A stretch of 64,000 bases of DNA. Source: Microglena sp. YARC. Its lineage: Eukaryota > Chlorophyta > Chlorophyceae > Chlamydomonadales > Chlamydomonadaceae. Made by a program: the position numbers and the translations under genes. Position 1 is the first letter of the stretch; every line of letters starts with the position of its first letter. This document shows positions 1-9,429 of this stretch, one piece after another. The DNA lies in assembly GCA_022414725.1 (NCBI GenBank), contig CM039465.1, positions 20,606,690-20,670,689 on the forward strand, given 5' to 3'. The notes under the pieces are model-generated. The model saw nothing but the letters and a program-made list of their open reading frames with translations, was not told the origin of the DNA and searched no databases.

Positions 1-216
1 TCACGTAGGTGTATACAGTTTAAAGACATTTCCAAGGCCAGCGGTAAGAGTGTGCTTGCAGACATGGGCTTGTGGGCTGCAGGCTGACGGGGGTAGAATT
101 GGAATGTTACATGGTTCTTCAGCCAAATCTGTGCCCTCGCTGCGCAGTCGAGGACTGAGAGAGCCTGACACCCTGAGCAACCGCACTGGTGGACCCAAAT
201 TTGGGAACAACCGAAT
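1..216. repeat. Dispersed repeat fragment, no gene
   Basis: No coding sequence is recognised. A block starting with cagtttaaagac at about 17, and one with a 'tggttcttcagccaa' phrase at about 112, both recur near 6127-6240 and 6975-7690, so this is a fragment of a dispersed or tandem family that also supplies the 72-bp minisatellite at 7 kb. Confidence 0.5.
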
Positions 217-720
217 TTGAGAGCACCCATCAACAACAGCAACAACGGCAAAAGCAACACCCACCAACAACACCATCCACCACCGCCGATGCAGCTTGCT
301 TACCGCACTGGGGGTCCTCCACAAACAGCCCACCAACACTCACCAACACCTGACAACACCCACCAACACGCACCAGCACTCACCAACGCACCAATATACA
401 CCAATAACAGCAACATCCACCAACAACACCGATACCCACCAACAACACCAACACCCACCAACAACACCAACAACACCAACAACACTAACATCAACACCGC
501 CGTTGCAGCTTGCTTACCGCACTGGGGGTCCTCCACAAACAGCCCACCAACACTCACCAACACCCGACAACACCCAGCAACAACAGCAACACCCAACAAC
601 AACACCAACAACACCAACAACACCAACAACACCAGCATCCACAAACAGCTCACCAACAACACCAACACCCACCAACAACACTGCCGTTGCAGCTTGCTTA
701 CCGCACTGGGGGACCCGAAT
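217..720. repeat. (CAACAC)n-rich minisatellite in SET-gene intron
   Basis: The stretch is built from ACCAACAACACC-like words interrupted three times (about 290, 504 and 688) by a longer phrase containing gcttgcttaccgcactgggg. All three forward frames stay open for long stretches only because the repeat lacks stop words; the Thr/Asn/His/Gln-rich translations look like repeat artefacts. It lies directly upstream of the first recognisable SET exon and is probably intronic. Confidence 0.75.
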
Positions 721-770
721 TTGAGAGCAATGGCCATGCCCAAGAGCAACCACCCGGTGTACAACAAGCT

Positions 771-3700
771 GGGGTGTACATCCATGGTCGAAGGATCAAG
801 TCTATGGCAGAGCGCTACCAAGAAATGATGTGCACGGTGCCCAATCGGTTGACGAGTGGAAAGAGTGCGATTCATGGGATTGGCGCATTTGCTAAGGTTG
901 ACTTTGCTGCTGGTGAGTGTTTGAGTGAGTGGTGAGTCAGTAAGTGTTTGGTGGTGACTGTTTGAGTGAGTAAGTGTTTGGTGGTGACTGTTTGAGTGAG
1001 TGGTGAGTGAGTGTTTGGTGGTGAGTGAGTGAGTGGTGAGTCAGTGTTTGGTGGTGAGTGTTGGAGTGAGTGAGTGAGTGTTTGGTGGTGACTGTTTGAG
1101 TGAGTGGTGAGTCAGTGTTTGGTGGTGAGTGGTGGAGTGAGTGTTTGGTGGTGGGTGTTGGAGTGAGTGGTGAGTGAGTGTTTCGTGGTGAGTGTTGGAG
1201 TGAGTGGTGGGTGAGTGTTTGGTGGTGAGTCTGTAGGAGGGCTGACGTTGACATTTCTGCTGGTGAGTCTGTGGGAGTGGAGTCTGGGACTCTGGGGGTG
1301 TGGGGGGAGCATTTGGGATTGGCGCATTTGCCAAGGTTGGCTTTTCTGCTGGTGAGTTTGTGGGAGAGGAGGGGAGGACATGATGAATCTGATGAGGAGG
1401 GGAGGGGAGGAAATGATGTGCGTGAGAGGGGAGGGGAAGAGATACTGGAGGTGGGAGGGGGAGGGGTGTGGGGGAGGAGATGATGGAGGAGTGAGGGGAG
1501 GGGATGATGGAGGTGGGAGGGGAGGAGATGATGAGGGGAGGTTGGAGGGGAGGGGAGGGCTTCAGGGTCACAAACAAATGCAATTGCGGTTGAGATTCAA
1601 TTGCAATGTGGTTTGGAGCTGAAATTAAGTTGGTTGGAAATCAAGTGCGAAACATCTACGGCTCTGATTTTGTATCATAGCAAAGGCAGAGCTGAGGGAA
1701 TAAAAAGGTTGACTTTGTTGACAGTATGGCAAGCTTGGGGAATCGCGTTTCAAACTGTTCTGTATACAGTACAGTACTGTAGACTGAACTGTATTGTAGA
1801 CTGTACTTTAGACTGAACTGTACTTTAGACTGAATTTAACTGTATACAGTACAGTTCTGTAGACTTTAAATTTACTTTAGGCTGAGCTGTACTGTAGATT
1901 GCACTGTACTGTAGACTGAACTGTACTGTATACAGTGCAGTACTGTAGACTTAACTGTACTGTCCACAGTGCAGTACTGTAGACTGAGCTGTATTGTATA
2001 CTGTACTGTAGACTGAACTGTACTGTCCATAGTGCAGTACTGTAGACTGAACTGTATTGTAGACTGTACTGTAGACTGAACTGTACTGTAGACTGTACTG
2101 TAGACTAAACTGTACTGTATGCAGTGCATTACTGTAGACTGACTATTGTACACAGTACTGTAGACTGAACTGTACTGTATACAGTGCAGTACTGTAGACT
2201 GAACTGTATGCAATCACTGATGTGGCGTGCCTTGTGCTGCAGGTGTATTGGTGATCAAGTACGTTGGGTGTCTGACCAACCCAACCCAATCACTGATGGT
2301 GTGTGTCTTGTGCTGCTGGTGACATGGTGATCGAGTACGTTGGTGATCTGATTCGTCCAACGGTAGCTGATGTTAGAGAGCGCACGAGCTACGACAACCT
2401 TGTGGGCGCGGGAACCTACATCTTCAGGTAAAACCCGTCGGTAAAACGATTGTTTGGGTTCAGTTCATCAGTGCTTTTTCTTTTTAAGCCCTTCCTATAT
2501 GGTCGGGCAAGTCCCTTTAGCCTATTTGGCCTACCCCTGTAGGGGGGGAGCTACTACAATCTTGTGGGAGCAGGAACCTACATGTTCAGCTGAAGGCGTG
2601 AGCATACATGCCATTTTTGAAACGTGCTGTAGTTTGCTACTGTCGTGCTGCAGGGTGCTACCGCACACTGCACTGTGTGGCACTGTACTGCACTGCATGT
2701 ACTGGTGATGCACGTGCAGCACTGTAGTGCAGTACATCACGTGCAGCAGGACAGTAGCACGCTGCAGCACGACAGTAGCACAGGTTTCTACGACAATCTT
2801 GTGGGAGCAGGAACCTACGTCTGCAGGGCAAGGCATTAATATGCATGCCATTTTTGATGCCAGGCTGAAGGTGGGAGGTCGGGGGTGGGGTTGTGGGGTG
2901 GGAGCGGGGCTGGGGTTATGTCTGTGTCCGATTGCTGATGGCAGCCTGAAGTTGAGCGGGTGTGAGGTTGGGGGTGGGGTTGTGGGGTGGGAGCGGGGCT
3001 GGGGTTGTGTCTGTGTCCGATTGCTGATGGCAGCCTGAAGTTGAGCGGGTGGGAGGTTGGGGGTGGGGTTGGGGGGTGGGAGCGGGGCTGGGGTTGTGTC
3101 CGTGTCTGATCGCTGATGGCAGCCTGAAGTTGAGCGGGTGTGAGGCTGGGGGTGGGGTTGTGGGGTGGGAGCTAAGACAACCTAGTGGGCGCAAGAACCT
3201 ACATCTCCAGGTAAAAGCGTGAATTGAGAAAGAGTTCGAGGTAGCAATCACAATGGGGTCATCTTTAAAGTCCGAGTCCTTGTCATAAGCAGTGGAGGAC
3301 GTGAGTTCAGCGTAGCCTCGTTGTACCTGGGAGTGAGCCAGCACAGGATCAAATTGAGTAAGAGTTCGAGTTAGCAGTCACTACGAGCTACGACAACCTT
3401 GAAGGAGCAGGAACCTGCATCTTCAGGTAAAGGCGTGAACATGCATGCCATTTTTGAAACGTGCTGCAGGGTGCTACTGTCGTGCTGCAGGGTGCTACCG
3501 CCTACTGCACTGTGCGGCACTGTACTGCACTGCATGTAAAAGCGTGAATATACATGCCAGTTTTTAAGTTCCTGTAGGTCAGGTTAGGAAGCTGGCTAGG
3601 CTGGTCCATGAGGTAGGGTCCTGCTGCGTCCTGGGTTGGGCTGTTGGCGTATGGCCATGTTGTACCTTCTGACCATGCTGTACCGTAGGGCATGTACATT

Positions 3701-4883
3701 GGACCCTGTTGTACCGTATGACCATTTTGTACCTTATGACCATGTTGTACCGTATGGCCATGTATTTAGAACCCTTTTAACTGTATGACCATGTTGTACC
3801 TTTCGACCATGTTGTACCGTATGGCCATGTACGTTGGATCCTGTTGTACCGTATGACCATGTTGTACCATATAACCATGTTGTACCATATAACCATGTTG
3901 TACCGCATGACCCTGTCTCAGGTTGAACTACCACATGTGTGTGGATGCCACTCGGTCAGGCAACATGGCCCATTTGCTCAACCACTCCTGCGCGCCCAAT
4001 TGCCATAGTCGGACCATTAGTGTGAGGAACAGCTCCACGGGAGTGGTCGAGGACCATGTTGTCATATTTGCCAAGGTGAGAATTTGAATTCGAATTGTCA
4101 CATGCCAAGGTGAGAATTTGAATTGTTGCGTGGTCTGACCATGAGTGTGAGGAACAGCTCCACAGTAGTGGTCGAGGACCATAGTACTATGTTGTCATAT
4201 TTGCCAAGGTGAGAATGAAAACAAATACAAATCCCCCACTTAGGATTTTTTTTTCATTTTTTACTCCACAGTTAACAATTTAAAAAGGCTTCTTTCCTTA
4301 CAACCTCACACATACACACACACACACATACACAAGCCATTGCGCTCACGTCCTTTGTGATTGTCCCTTCCTGTGCAGACGCACATTTCTGCTAGCCATG
4401 AGTTGACGTATGACTACCGCTTCAACAGGGACGAGAAGCTCCCATGCAATTGCGGCGTCGCCTCCACATACATACACACACGAACATACACACACACACA
4501 CACACACACACACCCAGCATCCCACCTACCCTCCACACACACACGCACCACAACAGGTGCTCCCCCCACACACATACATACACATACATACACACGCCAC
4601 GTCATTGCGCTCACTTCCTTCGTGCTTGTCCCTTCCTGTTCAGACGCACATTTCTGCTAGCGATGAGTTGACGTATGACTACCGCTTCAACGGCGACGAG
4701 AAGCTTCCGTGCAATTGCGGCGTCGCCTCCTGTCGGGGCTTGGTGAACGTTGATATGGACAACCATGACGATGGCAGTAGTGGTGTCGTTGGTCCAGATG
4801 GGATGGCTATTTACTTGGATGCATCTGGTCTACCGATTGGACTGGTCGTCCATCGCAGCCAGATCGTTCCAGTGACGGTATGA
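771..4883 (+). CDS. ATX/trithorax-type SET-domain histone H3K4 methyltransferase, C-terminal exons (5' end outside the window)
   Basis: Four exons can be joined in phase: about 771-912, 2319-2427, 3922-4075 and 4644-4883 (stop TGA 4881-4883), giving about 214 residues. In order they carry an n-SET segment (KSMAERYQEM), the SET start GKSAIHGIGAFAK, EYVGDLIRP, a VGAGTYIFR segment, the catalytic NHSCAPNC motif, ELTYDYRF, and a post-SET cysteine cluster CNCGVASC (C-x-C-x4-C) that would bind zinc. Order and wording match plant ATX1/ATX2 proteins, which place methyl groups on histone H3 lysine 4 in the nucleus using S-adenosylmethionine. PHD and other N-terminal domains would lie left of the window; the 5' limit of the first exon is uncertain. 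Donors at 913, 2428 and 4076 are canonical. The acceptor of exon 2 is TG rather than AG. An alternative copy of the last exon starts at 4379. Family assignment is firm; the exact substrate is inferred. Confidence 0.85.
913..1580. repeat. GTGAGT-rich array derived from the SET exon 1 donor edge
   Basis: Starting exactly at the exon 1 donor (gtgagtgtttgagtgagt) the sequence repeats variations of gtgagtgtttggtggtgac to about 1250. Copies of the exon 1 end reappear near 1243-1266 (ttgacatttctgctggtgagt) and 1317-1356 (gattggcgcatttgccaagg followed by ctgctggtgag). After about 1370 it passes into G-rich sequence built on gatgatggagg-like words. Intron 1 of the SET gene. Confidence 0.8.
1740..2215. 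repeat. Self-complementary TACTGTAGACTGAACTG satellite
   Basis: About 475 bases are variations of actgtactgtagactgaa with interspersed gtatacagt. Words such as gtatac, acagt and actgt pair with each other, so single strands could fold into many short hairpins. It sits inside intron 1 of the SET gene, between the donor array and the exon 2 acceptor copies. Confidence 0.85.
2212..2330 (+). repeat. Duplicated SET exon 2 acceptor edge
   Basis: The block catcactgatgtggcgtgcc...ttgtgctgcag|gtgtattggtgatc at 2212-2256 is repeated at 2290-2332 as aatcactgatggtgtgtgtc...ttgtgctgctg|gtgacatggtgatc. The first copy has a canonical CAG acceptor but runs into a stop codon (2320-2322) in the required frame; the second carries the conserved protein sequence but its acceptor position reads CTG. 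Confidence 0.75.
2443..2545 (-). repeat. Dispersed repeat, 'gtccaggggtaggcc' family, copy 1
   Basis: Reverse-strand copy of a roughly 110-bp element read as ccaggggtaggccaaatagg, then a 'cttaagggacttgccc' phrase, an A-rich 'aaaaagcactgatgaa' phrase and aaacaatcgttttaccgac. Other copies are at about 35425-35535, 42003-42145 and 58357-58470. The family is unidentified. Confidence 0.6.
2545..3430 (+). repeat. Decoy copies of the SET exon 2 donor edge plus G-rich minisatellite
   Basis: The last about 40 bases of exon 2 (tacgacaaccttgtgggcgc, then ggaacctacatcttcag|gt) recur near 2548-2586, 2789-2826, 3172-3212 and 3387-3427, several with an intact AG|gtaaa donor. Between them, 2868-3165 is about three and a half copies of a G-rich unit containing ggggttgtggggtgggagcg and gattgctgatggcagcctga. 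A hairpin-prone gcagcactgtagtgcag stretch occupies 2640-2780 and is copied at about 3455-3535. All within intron 2 of the SET gene. Confidence 0.8.
3600..3915. repeat. Short tandem repeat ttgtaccgtatgaccatg
   Basis: About 15 degenerate copies of an 18-base word (ttgtaccgtatgaccatg) run up to the acceptor of SET exon 3 at 3920-3921. The acceptor region 'taccgcatgaccctgtctcag' looks like the last repeat unit turning into a splice site. Confidence 0.75.
4076..4215 (+). repeat. Copy of the SET exon 3 donor edge in intron 3
   Basis: After the true donor (gccaag|gtgagaatttgaatt, 4070-4090) a copy of the last about 70 bases of exon 3 follows: gtctgaccatgagtgtgagg at about 4131, then aacagctccacagtagtgg and atatttgccaaggtgagaatg ending near 4215. 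A small copy of the junction itself is at about 4103-4125. Confidence 0.8.
4305..4600. repeat. CA microsatellites between the two SET exon 4 copies
   Basis: Runs of CA and CATA at 4311-4334, 4470-4520 and 4565-4597 border and interrupt the duplicated terminal exon. Confidence 0.85.
4379..4470 (+). other. Second, truncated copy of the SET terminal exon
   Basis: A CAG acceptor (4376-4378) is followed by the same start as the true last exon at 4644, coding for THISAS, then ELTYDYRF and EKLPCNCGVAS, before it breaks into a CA microsatellite. It differs from the 4644 copy in residues (H for D after ISAS, R for G after RFN). The intron sequence before both copies is also duplicated (cattgcgctcac...ttgtcccttcctgt). 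It lacks the last post-SET cysteine, so splicing to it alone would give a defective zinc site. Confidence 0.8.
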
Positions 4884-6100
4884 TGAATGACCTGGCTGTG
4901 TCCCCCCTAATTAGGTTGTGTGCACTGGATGCCTCGCAGTCAGGTCCTCCCAGTGACGAAATTATGCATGACCTGGCTATATCGGCCTAATCAGGCTCCT
5001 TATTTGGATGTATCTGTTTTACAGATTGGACTGGTCGTCCCTCACAGCCAGATTGTTCCAGTGACTGTATGATGGATGACCTGGCTGTATCCGCCTAATT
5101 AGGCTGCGTGCGCTAGATGCCTTGCAGTCAAATCGTCCCAGTGATTGTATGATGAATGACCTGGCTGTGTCCGCCTAACTAGCTTGCGTGCACTGGATGC
5201 CCTGCAGCCAGATCGTTCCAGTGACTGTATGATGGATGACCTGGCTGTATCCGCCTAATTAGGCTGCGTGCGCTAGATGCCTTGCAGTCAAATCGTTCCA
5301 GTGATTGTATGATGAATGACCTGGCTGTGTCCGCCTAACTAGCTTGCGTGCACTGGATGCCCTGCAGCCAGATCGTTCCAGTGACTGTACGATGAATGAC
5401 CTGGCTGTGTCCCCCTAATTAGGCTGCGTGCACTAGATGCCTTGCAGTCAGATCCTCCCAGTGACAAAATAATGGATGACCTGGCTGTATCCGCCTATTT
5501 AGACTGCATGCACTGGATCCTGTCAAATCATTGCAGTGAACAAATGATAAATAACCCTTTTCTGTCAGCCAGGTACACTGGATGCAACCAGATTGTTGCA
5601 GCTACTAAACGACCCCTCTGCGTGCGCTTTGTAAGACCAGATGCAGCAGGACTGTTACAGCGACAAGATAATGAATAGCCTTTCTATATCAACCTTATTA
5701 GGCTAGATATACTGGATGCAACGAGGGCATTGCAGCTTCTCAACAACCCCTCTGCATCCGCCTTGTTAGACCAGATGCAGCAGGACTGTTGCAGTGACGA
5801 GATGATGAATGGCCTTTCTCTATCAGCCTTATTAGGCTAGATACATTGGATGCAACCAGATCGATGCAGCGACTAAACGACCTCTCTGCATCAGCCTTAT
5901 AAGACCAGATGCAACAGTGCTGTTGCAGTGACGAGATGATGAATGGCCTTTCTCTATCAGCCTTGTTAGGCTAGATACACTGGATGCAACCAGATCAATG
6001 CACCGACTAAACGACCTCTTAAAAGACCAGATGCAACAGTGCTGTTGCAATGACTGTATGAACCTTCTGCACCCAGTGAATCCAACCTTGCCAGGCTGGA
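4884..6100 (+). repeat. Tandem array seeded by the 3' end of the SET coding region
   Basis: Directly after the stop codon the last coding segment (cagccagatcgttccagtga) is repeated with about 81-bp spacing. At 5009-5070 a longer copy repeats the final about 60 coding bases almost word for word, including the TGA. From about 5560 the units lengthen and diverge (ggatgcaaccagattgttgc, then agatgcagcaggactgttgc) and fade out near 6100. Confidence 0.8.
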
Positions 6101-6335
6101 TTCACTGGGTGCTTGGATTGGATTGTTACATGGTTTCTCAGCCAACTCTGGACTGCTTACCGTCTCCCAATTCCAAGTCCCCCCCGTGCAATACTTAGGG
6201 AGTATACGAAGCGAACTAGACAGTTTAAAGACTTGTCCAGGTCACTGGGTGCGGCTAGATCATGGCTGTGGCTGAATGAATGACGTCATTACGCGTAGCA
6301 GCTTCTAGACAGCTCCTTCCCCCCCTTCCCTGTGG
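6097..6335. repeat. Dispersed repeat fragments, no gene
   Basis: Contains the 'gttacatggtttctcagcca' and 'cagtttaaagacttgtccag' phrases of the 7-kb minisatellite family, then a single AGCAGCTTCTAGACAGCTCC end of the foldback MITE family near 6298-6320. No supportable reading frame. Confidence 0.5.
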
Positions 6336-6450
6336 TGGGGGGAAGCTACCCTCCAGTGAGCTACCCTCCTCAAGCCAGATCTCCTAGGGTTTAGGGTATA
6401 GGATATCTGGCTTGTGGAGGGTAGCTTCCCCCCTCCCTTCCCTGTGCTTG
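6335..6450. repeat. Foldback element (imperfect inverted repeat)
   Basis: gctaccctcctcaagccagat at 6360-6380 pairs with atctggcttgtggagggtagc at 6405-6425 (one mismatch in 21), and flanking G-rich and C-rich runs extend the complementarity. The loop contains ctagggtttagggtatagg. Confidence 0.8.
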
Positions 6451-6644
6451 ACATGGAGGATGAAGCACAAGCATTAGGCTTGTTTATGAGGTTACGATTG
6501 CACGCTCATGATGCGCGCGATGCAAAACGACTGCCCAGACTCGGATTTCTCGTAGCAGACAAAAACATGTGACCGAGCAGGATGTCATCTCGTTTCTAGG
6601 ATGCAACGAGTTTATTATTATCTAGGCGCATCCTTAGAAGATGC

Positions 6645-6709
6645 TGTACAGGGGATGGTTGCAAAAGAGATTGGTGGATCATATCTTAATTTTGCATTTA
6701 GGAATCAGC

Positions 6710-6757
<48 letters not shown>

Positions 6758-6765
6758 GCATCCTC
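6645..6765. repeat. Dispersed element ending in poly-C and (CA)n, copy 1
   Basis: The stretch 'ggggatggttgcaaaagaga ... ttttgcatttaggaatcag' followed by C17 and (CA)n recurs almost identically at 45362-45460, beside the acceptor of MATE exon 7. A second CA/C-rich tract follows at 6825-6865. Confidence 0.8.
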
Positions 6766-6974
6766 AGAAGACGCTTTGGAGGAATGGCTGGCTTGTGTAC
6801 TGATAGATGGCTTGTGTACTTTCACACACACACTCATACCCCCACCCCAAACACACACACACTCATGAAGATGCATTTTTGAGGCCGCATAGCTTGTGGA
6901 TTCCGCCCTGAAACAACCCCTTGGGCACTGACCCCTAGCAAAACAATTGCAGGCTCTGATGCTGAATTTGAATT

Positions 6975-7595
6975 GTTACATGGGTTTTCAGCCAACACTG
7001 GGCTGCTCACTGTCTCTACTAAGGGCAGGTGGCGTGGCTTGCCATTGTTACATGGGTTTTCAGCCAACACTGGGCTGCTTACCGTCTCTACTAAGGGCAG
7101 GTGGCGTGGCTTGCCTTCGTTACATGGGTTTTCAGCCAACACTGGGCTGCTCACCGTCTCTACTAAGGGCAGGTGGCGTGGCTTGCCTTAGTTACATGGG
7201 TTTTCAGCCAGCACTGGGCTGCTCACTGTCTCTACTAAGGGCAGGTGGCGTGGCTTGCCTTAGTTACATGGGTTTTCAGCCAGCACTGGGCTGCTCACCG
7301 TCTCTACTAAGGGCAGGTGGCGTGGCTTGCCATTGTTACATGGGTTTTCAGCCAACACTGGGCTGCTCACCGTCTCTACTAAGGGCAGGTGGCGTGGCTT
7401 GCCATTGTTACATGGGTTTTCAGCCAACACTGGGCTGCTCACTGTCTCTACTAAGGGCAGGTGGCGTGGCTTGCCATTGTTACATGGGTTTTCAGCCAAC
7501 ACTGGGCTGCTCACTGTCTCTACTAAGGGCAGGTGGCGTGGCTTGCCTTTGTTACATGGGTTTTCAGCCAACACTGGGCTGCTCACTGTCTCCCA
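6975..7595. repeat. 72-bp minisatellite, nine copies
   Basis: Copies start with gttacatgggttttcagcca at 6975, 7047, 7119, 7191, 7263, 7335, 7407, 7479 and 7551; the last is partial. Units differ by one to three bases. Because 72 is a multiple of three and the unit lacks stops, frames on both strands stay open (246 residues on +, with a 24-residue repeat), so the long reading frames are not evidence of a protein. Confidence 0.95.
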
Positions 7596-7599
7596 ATTT

Positions 7600-7970
7600 T
7601 TTCCGTGCGAACCTCATGGAGACCAGGGACTCAGGGAGCATATTAAGCAGGTTAGGCAGTTTAAAGACTTGTCCAGGTCAGGTCTGATGCTCAGCCTTGC
7701 ATGTGACTCCGTGAGTCCTTGTGCTATGTTGAATTGTTTATCAACCCTAGCAGCAATATTTTGGGTGCAGAGATAAATTAAGGGCGCTAAAAATCATACA
7801 TTTGATCGCATGGAAATAGATAGCATCGCACATGTTTTAATTTACTCTTTTTACAGTCACACCGTAGCCCTTGGCTAAATGGAATCTGCCCACGTCAGTT
7901 TGAAACACAACGTCCTTGCCTAAATAGGCCGTCTTTAACAGAATATATTTGCCTACAGTACTAGTATCAA
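7600..7970. other. Unassigned sequence after the minisatellite
   Basis: Begins with a cagtttaaagacttgtccagg fragment shared with 17 and 6226; the rest (7700-7970) shows no recognisable gene or repeat. Confidence 0.4.
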
Positions 7971-7974
7971 GTAT

Positions 7975-8175
7975 CCCGTTTCGACGACTGGCTCAATGGT
8001 AGAGCACGACGAAACAAGCGGGTGTGGGTTCGACTCTCACGAGTGCGCTTTAGTGTTCGCGGTCGCTGTCAACCGCCATGGTAGCTTTGTTCAGGTATAG
8101 TAGCAGCCAATTCTCTACCGTCGTAAGACGGGGCTCCCTTAATACCACGCCCTACAAGGCGTTATCATTACTAGG
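7975..8175 (+). mobile_element. tRNA-derived SINE, copy 1
   Basis: The head looks like a tRNA: TGGCTCAATGGTAGAGC resembles a polymerase III A box and GGTTCGACTCTC a B box about 35 bases downstream. The body continues with caaccgccatggtagctttg, gtagcagcc, a gctcccttaataccacgccc phrase and aggcgttatcattact. Three more copies (9998-10098 and 13713-13900 on minus, 53092-53282 on plus) share the body. The family would be transcribed by RNA polymerase III and copied by a partner LINE; this is inference from structure. Confidence 0.8.
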
Positions 8176-8179
8176 ATGT

Positions 8180-8770
8180 AGTGCCTGTTCCAACCAATAA
8201 GGCACAGTTGAAGACATTGAATGAATTATCATATAGTCCGTAAGCAGCATCTTGGCGCTAAGGACATCCCTTTGCTAGTTGCCCTGCTGTGGTCATGGCA
8301 TAGACGCCTTGATGCTAGCGCCTGTGTACCAGCAGTGATCATGATATGGACGCCACGTTGTTTGTGGCCCTGCATCACTACTGTGGTCTTGGCATAGGCA
8401 CCATGATGCTAACGTGACGTCTCGAACACAGATGTCGGAGGGTCTGGTACGTTGGAAACGCAGCTTTGGACTGCTGACTCATAAGACGTGTATTGGGGCT
8501 CATCAAATGTATGAACTTTGACTTTTGGCTTAGTTTTTTTTCTTCAGCAATTTGGCTGCTTTTTTTTGCCGTCTTCGGCAGTGTACAAAAACAATTGCCT
8601 GGAAAATGTAAACACGAACAATGCTTTAAAATGTATGATCAGATGTCCATTAGGTACATTGGTAGAGTGCGTTCCAGCAACGTATTTCCCAAGAGGGTGA
8701 AATCTTTACCCAGAGGTCCACGAGCGTGGGCTTCTTCCCCGTTCCAAGTCACATGTACCACGTTGTAGCT
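8180..8770. other. Unassigned sequence with weak internal repeat
   Basis: 8270-8425 contains two to three degenerate copies of a unit with 'gtggtcatggcatagacgcc' and 'gatgctaacg'. The rest shows nothing recognisable; short open frames at 8493-8768 have no family signature. Confidence 0.4.
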
Positions 8771-8775
8771 ATTCA

Positions 8776-8975
8776 GGGGATGATTTGAATTTAGGTCTCG
8801 TAGTTCGTAGTTCGTACCTCCACTTTTTCAGGCCAAATTTCCGACAATTCTCATTATTCTCGTTTCTCAGGCTAACCTTTCAGAATTCTCAGGCCAAATT
8901 CTCAAATTCGAGGCTCAAACTACGAACTAAGAAGTGTTACGGAAACCCAAATCCTAATCATCCACTGAGTTGTTG
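8776..8975 (+). mobile_element. MITE with imperfect terminal inverted repeats, copy 1
   Basis: Starts ggatgatttgaatttaggtc and ends with the inverse phrase (acccaaatcctaatcatcc). The interior is rich in 'gaattctcaggccaaattctc' words. An inverted copy lies at 9755-9965. No transposase is present, so it would be non-autonomous. Confidence 0.7.
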
Positions 8976-9014
8976 TAAGGACCTAATACTGACCAACCAC
9001 ATGTGCATCATTAA

Positions 9015-9095
9015 GGTAAATAAATAAACAATACGCCTTGAGGCGTGAGGTTCAGGAGGCAGCCTGTTGGCTTGCACTGGGGCCAACCACCAGTC
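9015..9095 (+). repeat. Short dispersed element next to AAAT tract ('ggccaaccacc' family)
   Basis: aaataaacaatacgccttga with gcgtgaggttcaggaggcag and cttgcactggggccaaccac. Other copies: 9430-9510 and 51600-51750 and 58497-58570 in this orientation; 12761-12835, 13092-13165, 51995-52085 and 57461-57545 inverted. Several carry (AAAT)n or (TTTA)n on the same side, which looks like a retroposon tail. Confidence 0.7.
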
Positions 9096-9149
9096 AAAAA
9101 TGTAGGCAGGTTCCTGGGCGCTATTTATCCCCCTTGCACGCTAGACTCA

Positions 9150-9350
9150 CACCCTGGCTTTTATTTCTGCTACAAGCTGCAGCTTCTAGTCAGCTTGCTA
9201 AGCCAGCCACTGCGCTACGCCCAAAGATTTCAACACTTCTGGACAGACAATTCCGCCAGCTTCCACATGCACTACATTGCTATAGGTTTGGCTGGGTAGA
9301 AATCCATGCTGGCTGCCTAGAAGCTGCAGCTAGTAGCTGAAAAGGAAATG
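9150..9350. mobile_element. AGCAGCTTCTAGGCAGCTCC foldback MITE, copy
   Basis: Terminal phrase 'tgctacaagctgcagcttctag' is answered by ctagaagctgcagctagtag and gctgaaaagg about 150 bases later in inverse orientation. Members of the same family, complete or half, occur near 6298, 11970-12140, 12312-12490, 14615-14800, 15095-15270, 15310-15490, 39465, 43860-45090 (ends only), 48720, 54885-55070, 55165-55440, 56405-56640 and 58730-58890. Full units are about 180-200 bp with no coding content. Confidence 0.75.
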
Positions 9351-9429
9351 AAAGCTATGGGCCACAAATGAGAAGCAGAATCCATCACCTGCATCCTGGT
9401 ATATCAAGCCCCACTCGTAACCTACACAC

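Noticed and set aside
217..935. Thr/Asn/His-rich protein of 140-200 residues
   Set aside because: Compositional artefact of the CAACAC repeat; only the last part (from about 771) shows family motifs and belongs to the SET exon.
4900..5500. Further SET-gene exons after 4883
   Set aside because: The conserved-looking coding words are repeated copies of the end of the last exon, each ending in a stop.
6975..7595. CRISPR-like direct repeats
   Set aside because: Units are contiguous 72-bp copies without unique spacers, in a eukaryotic genome; it is a minisatellite.
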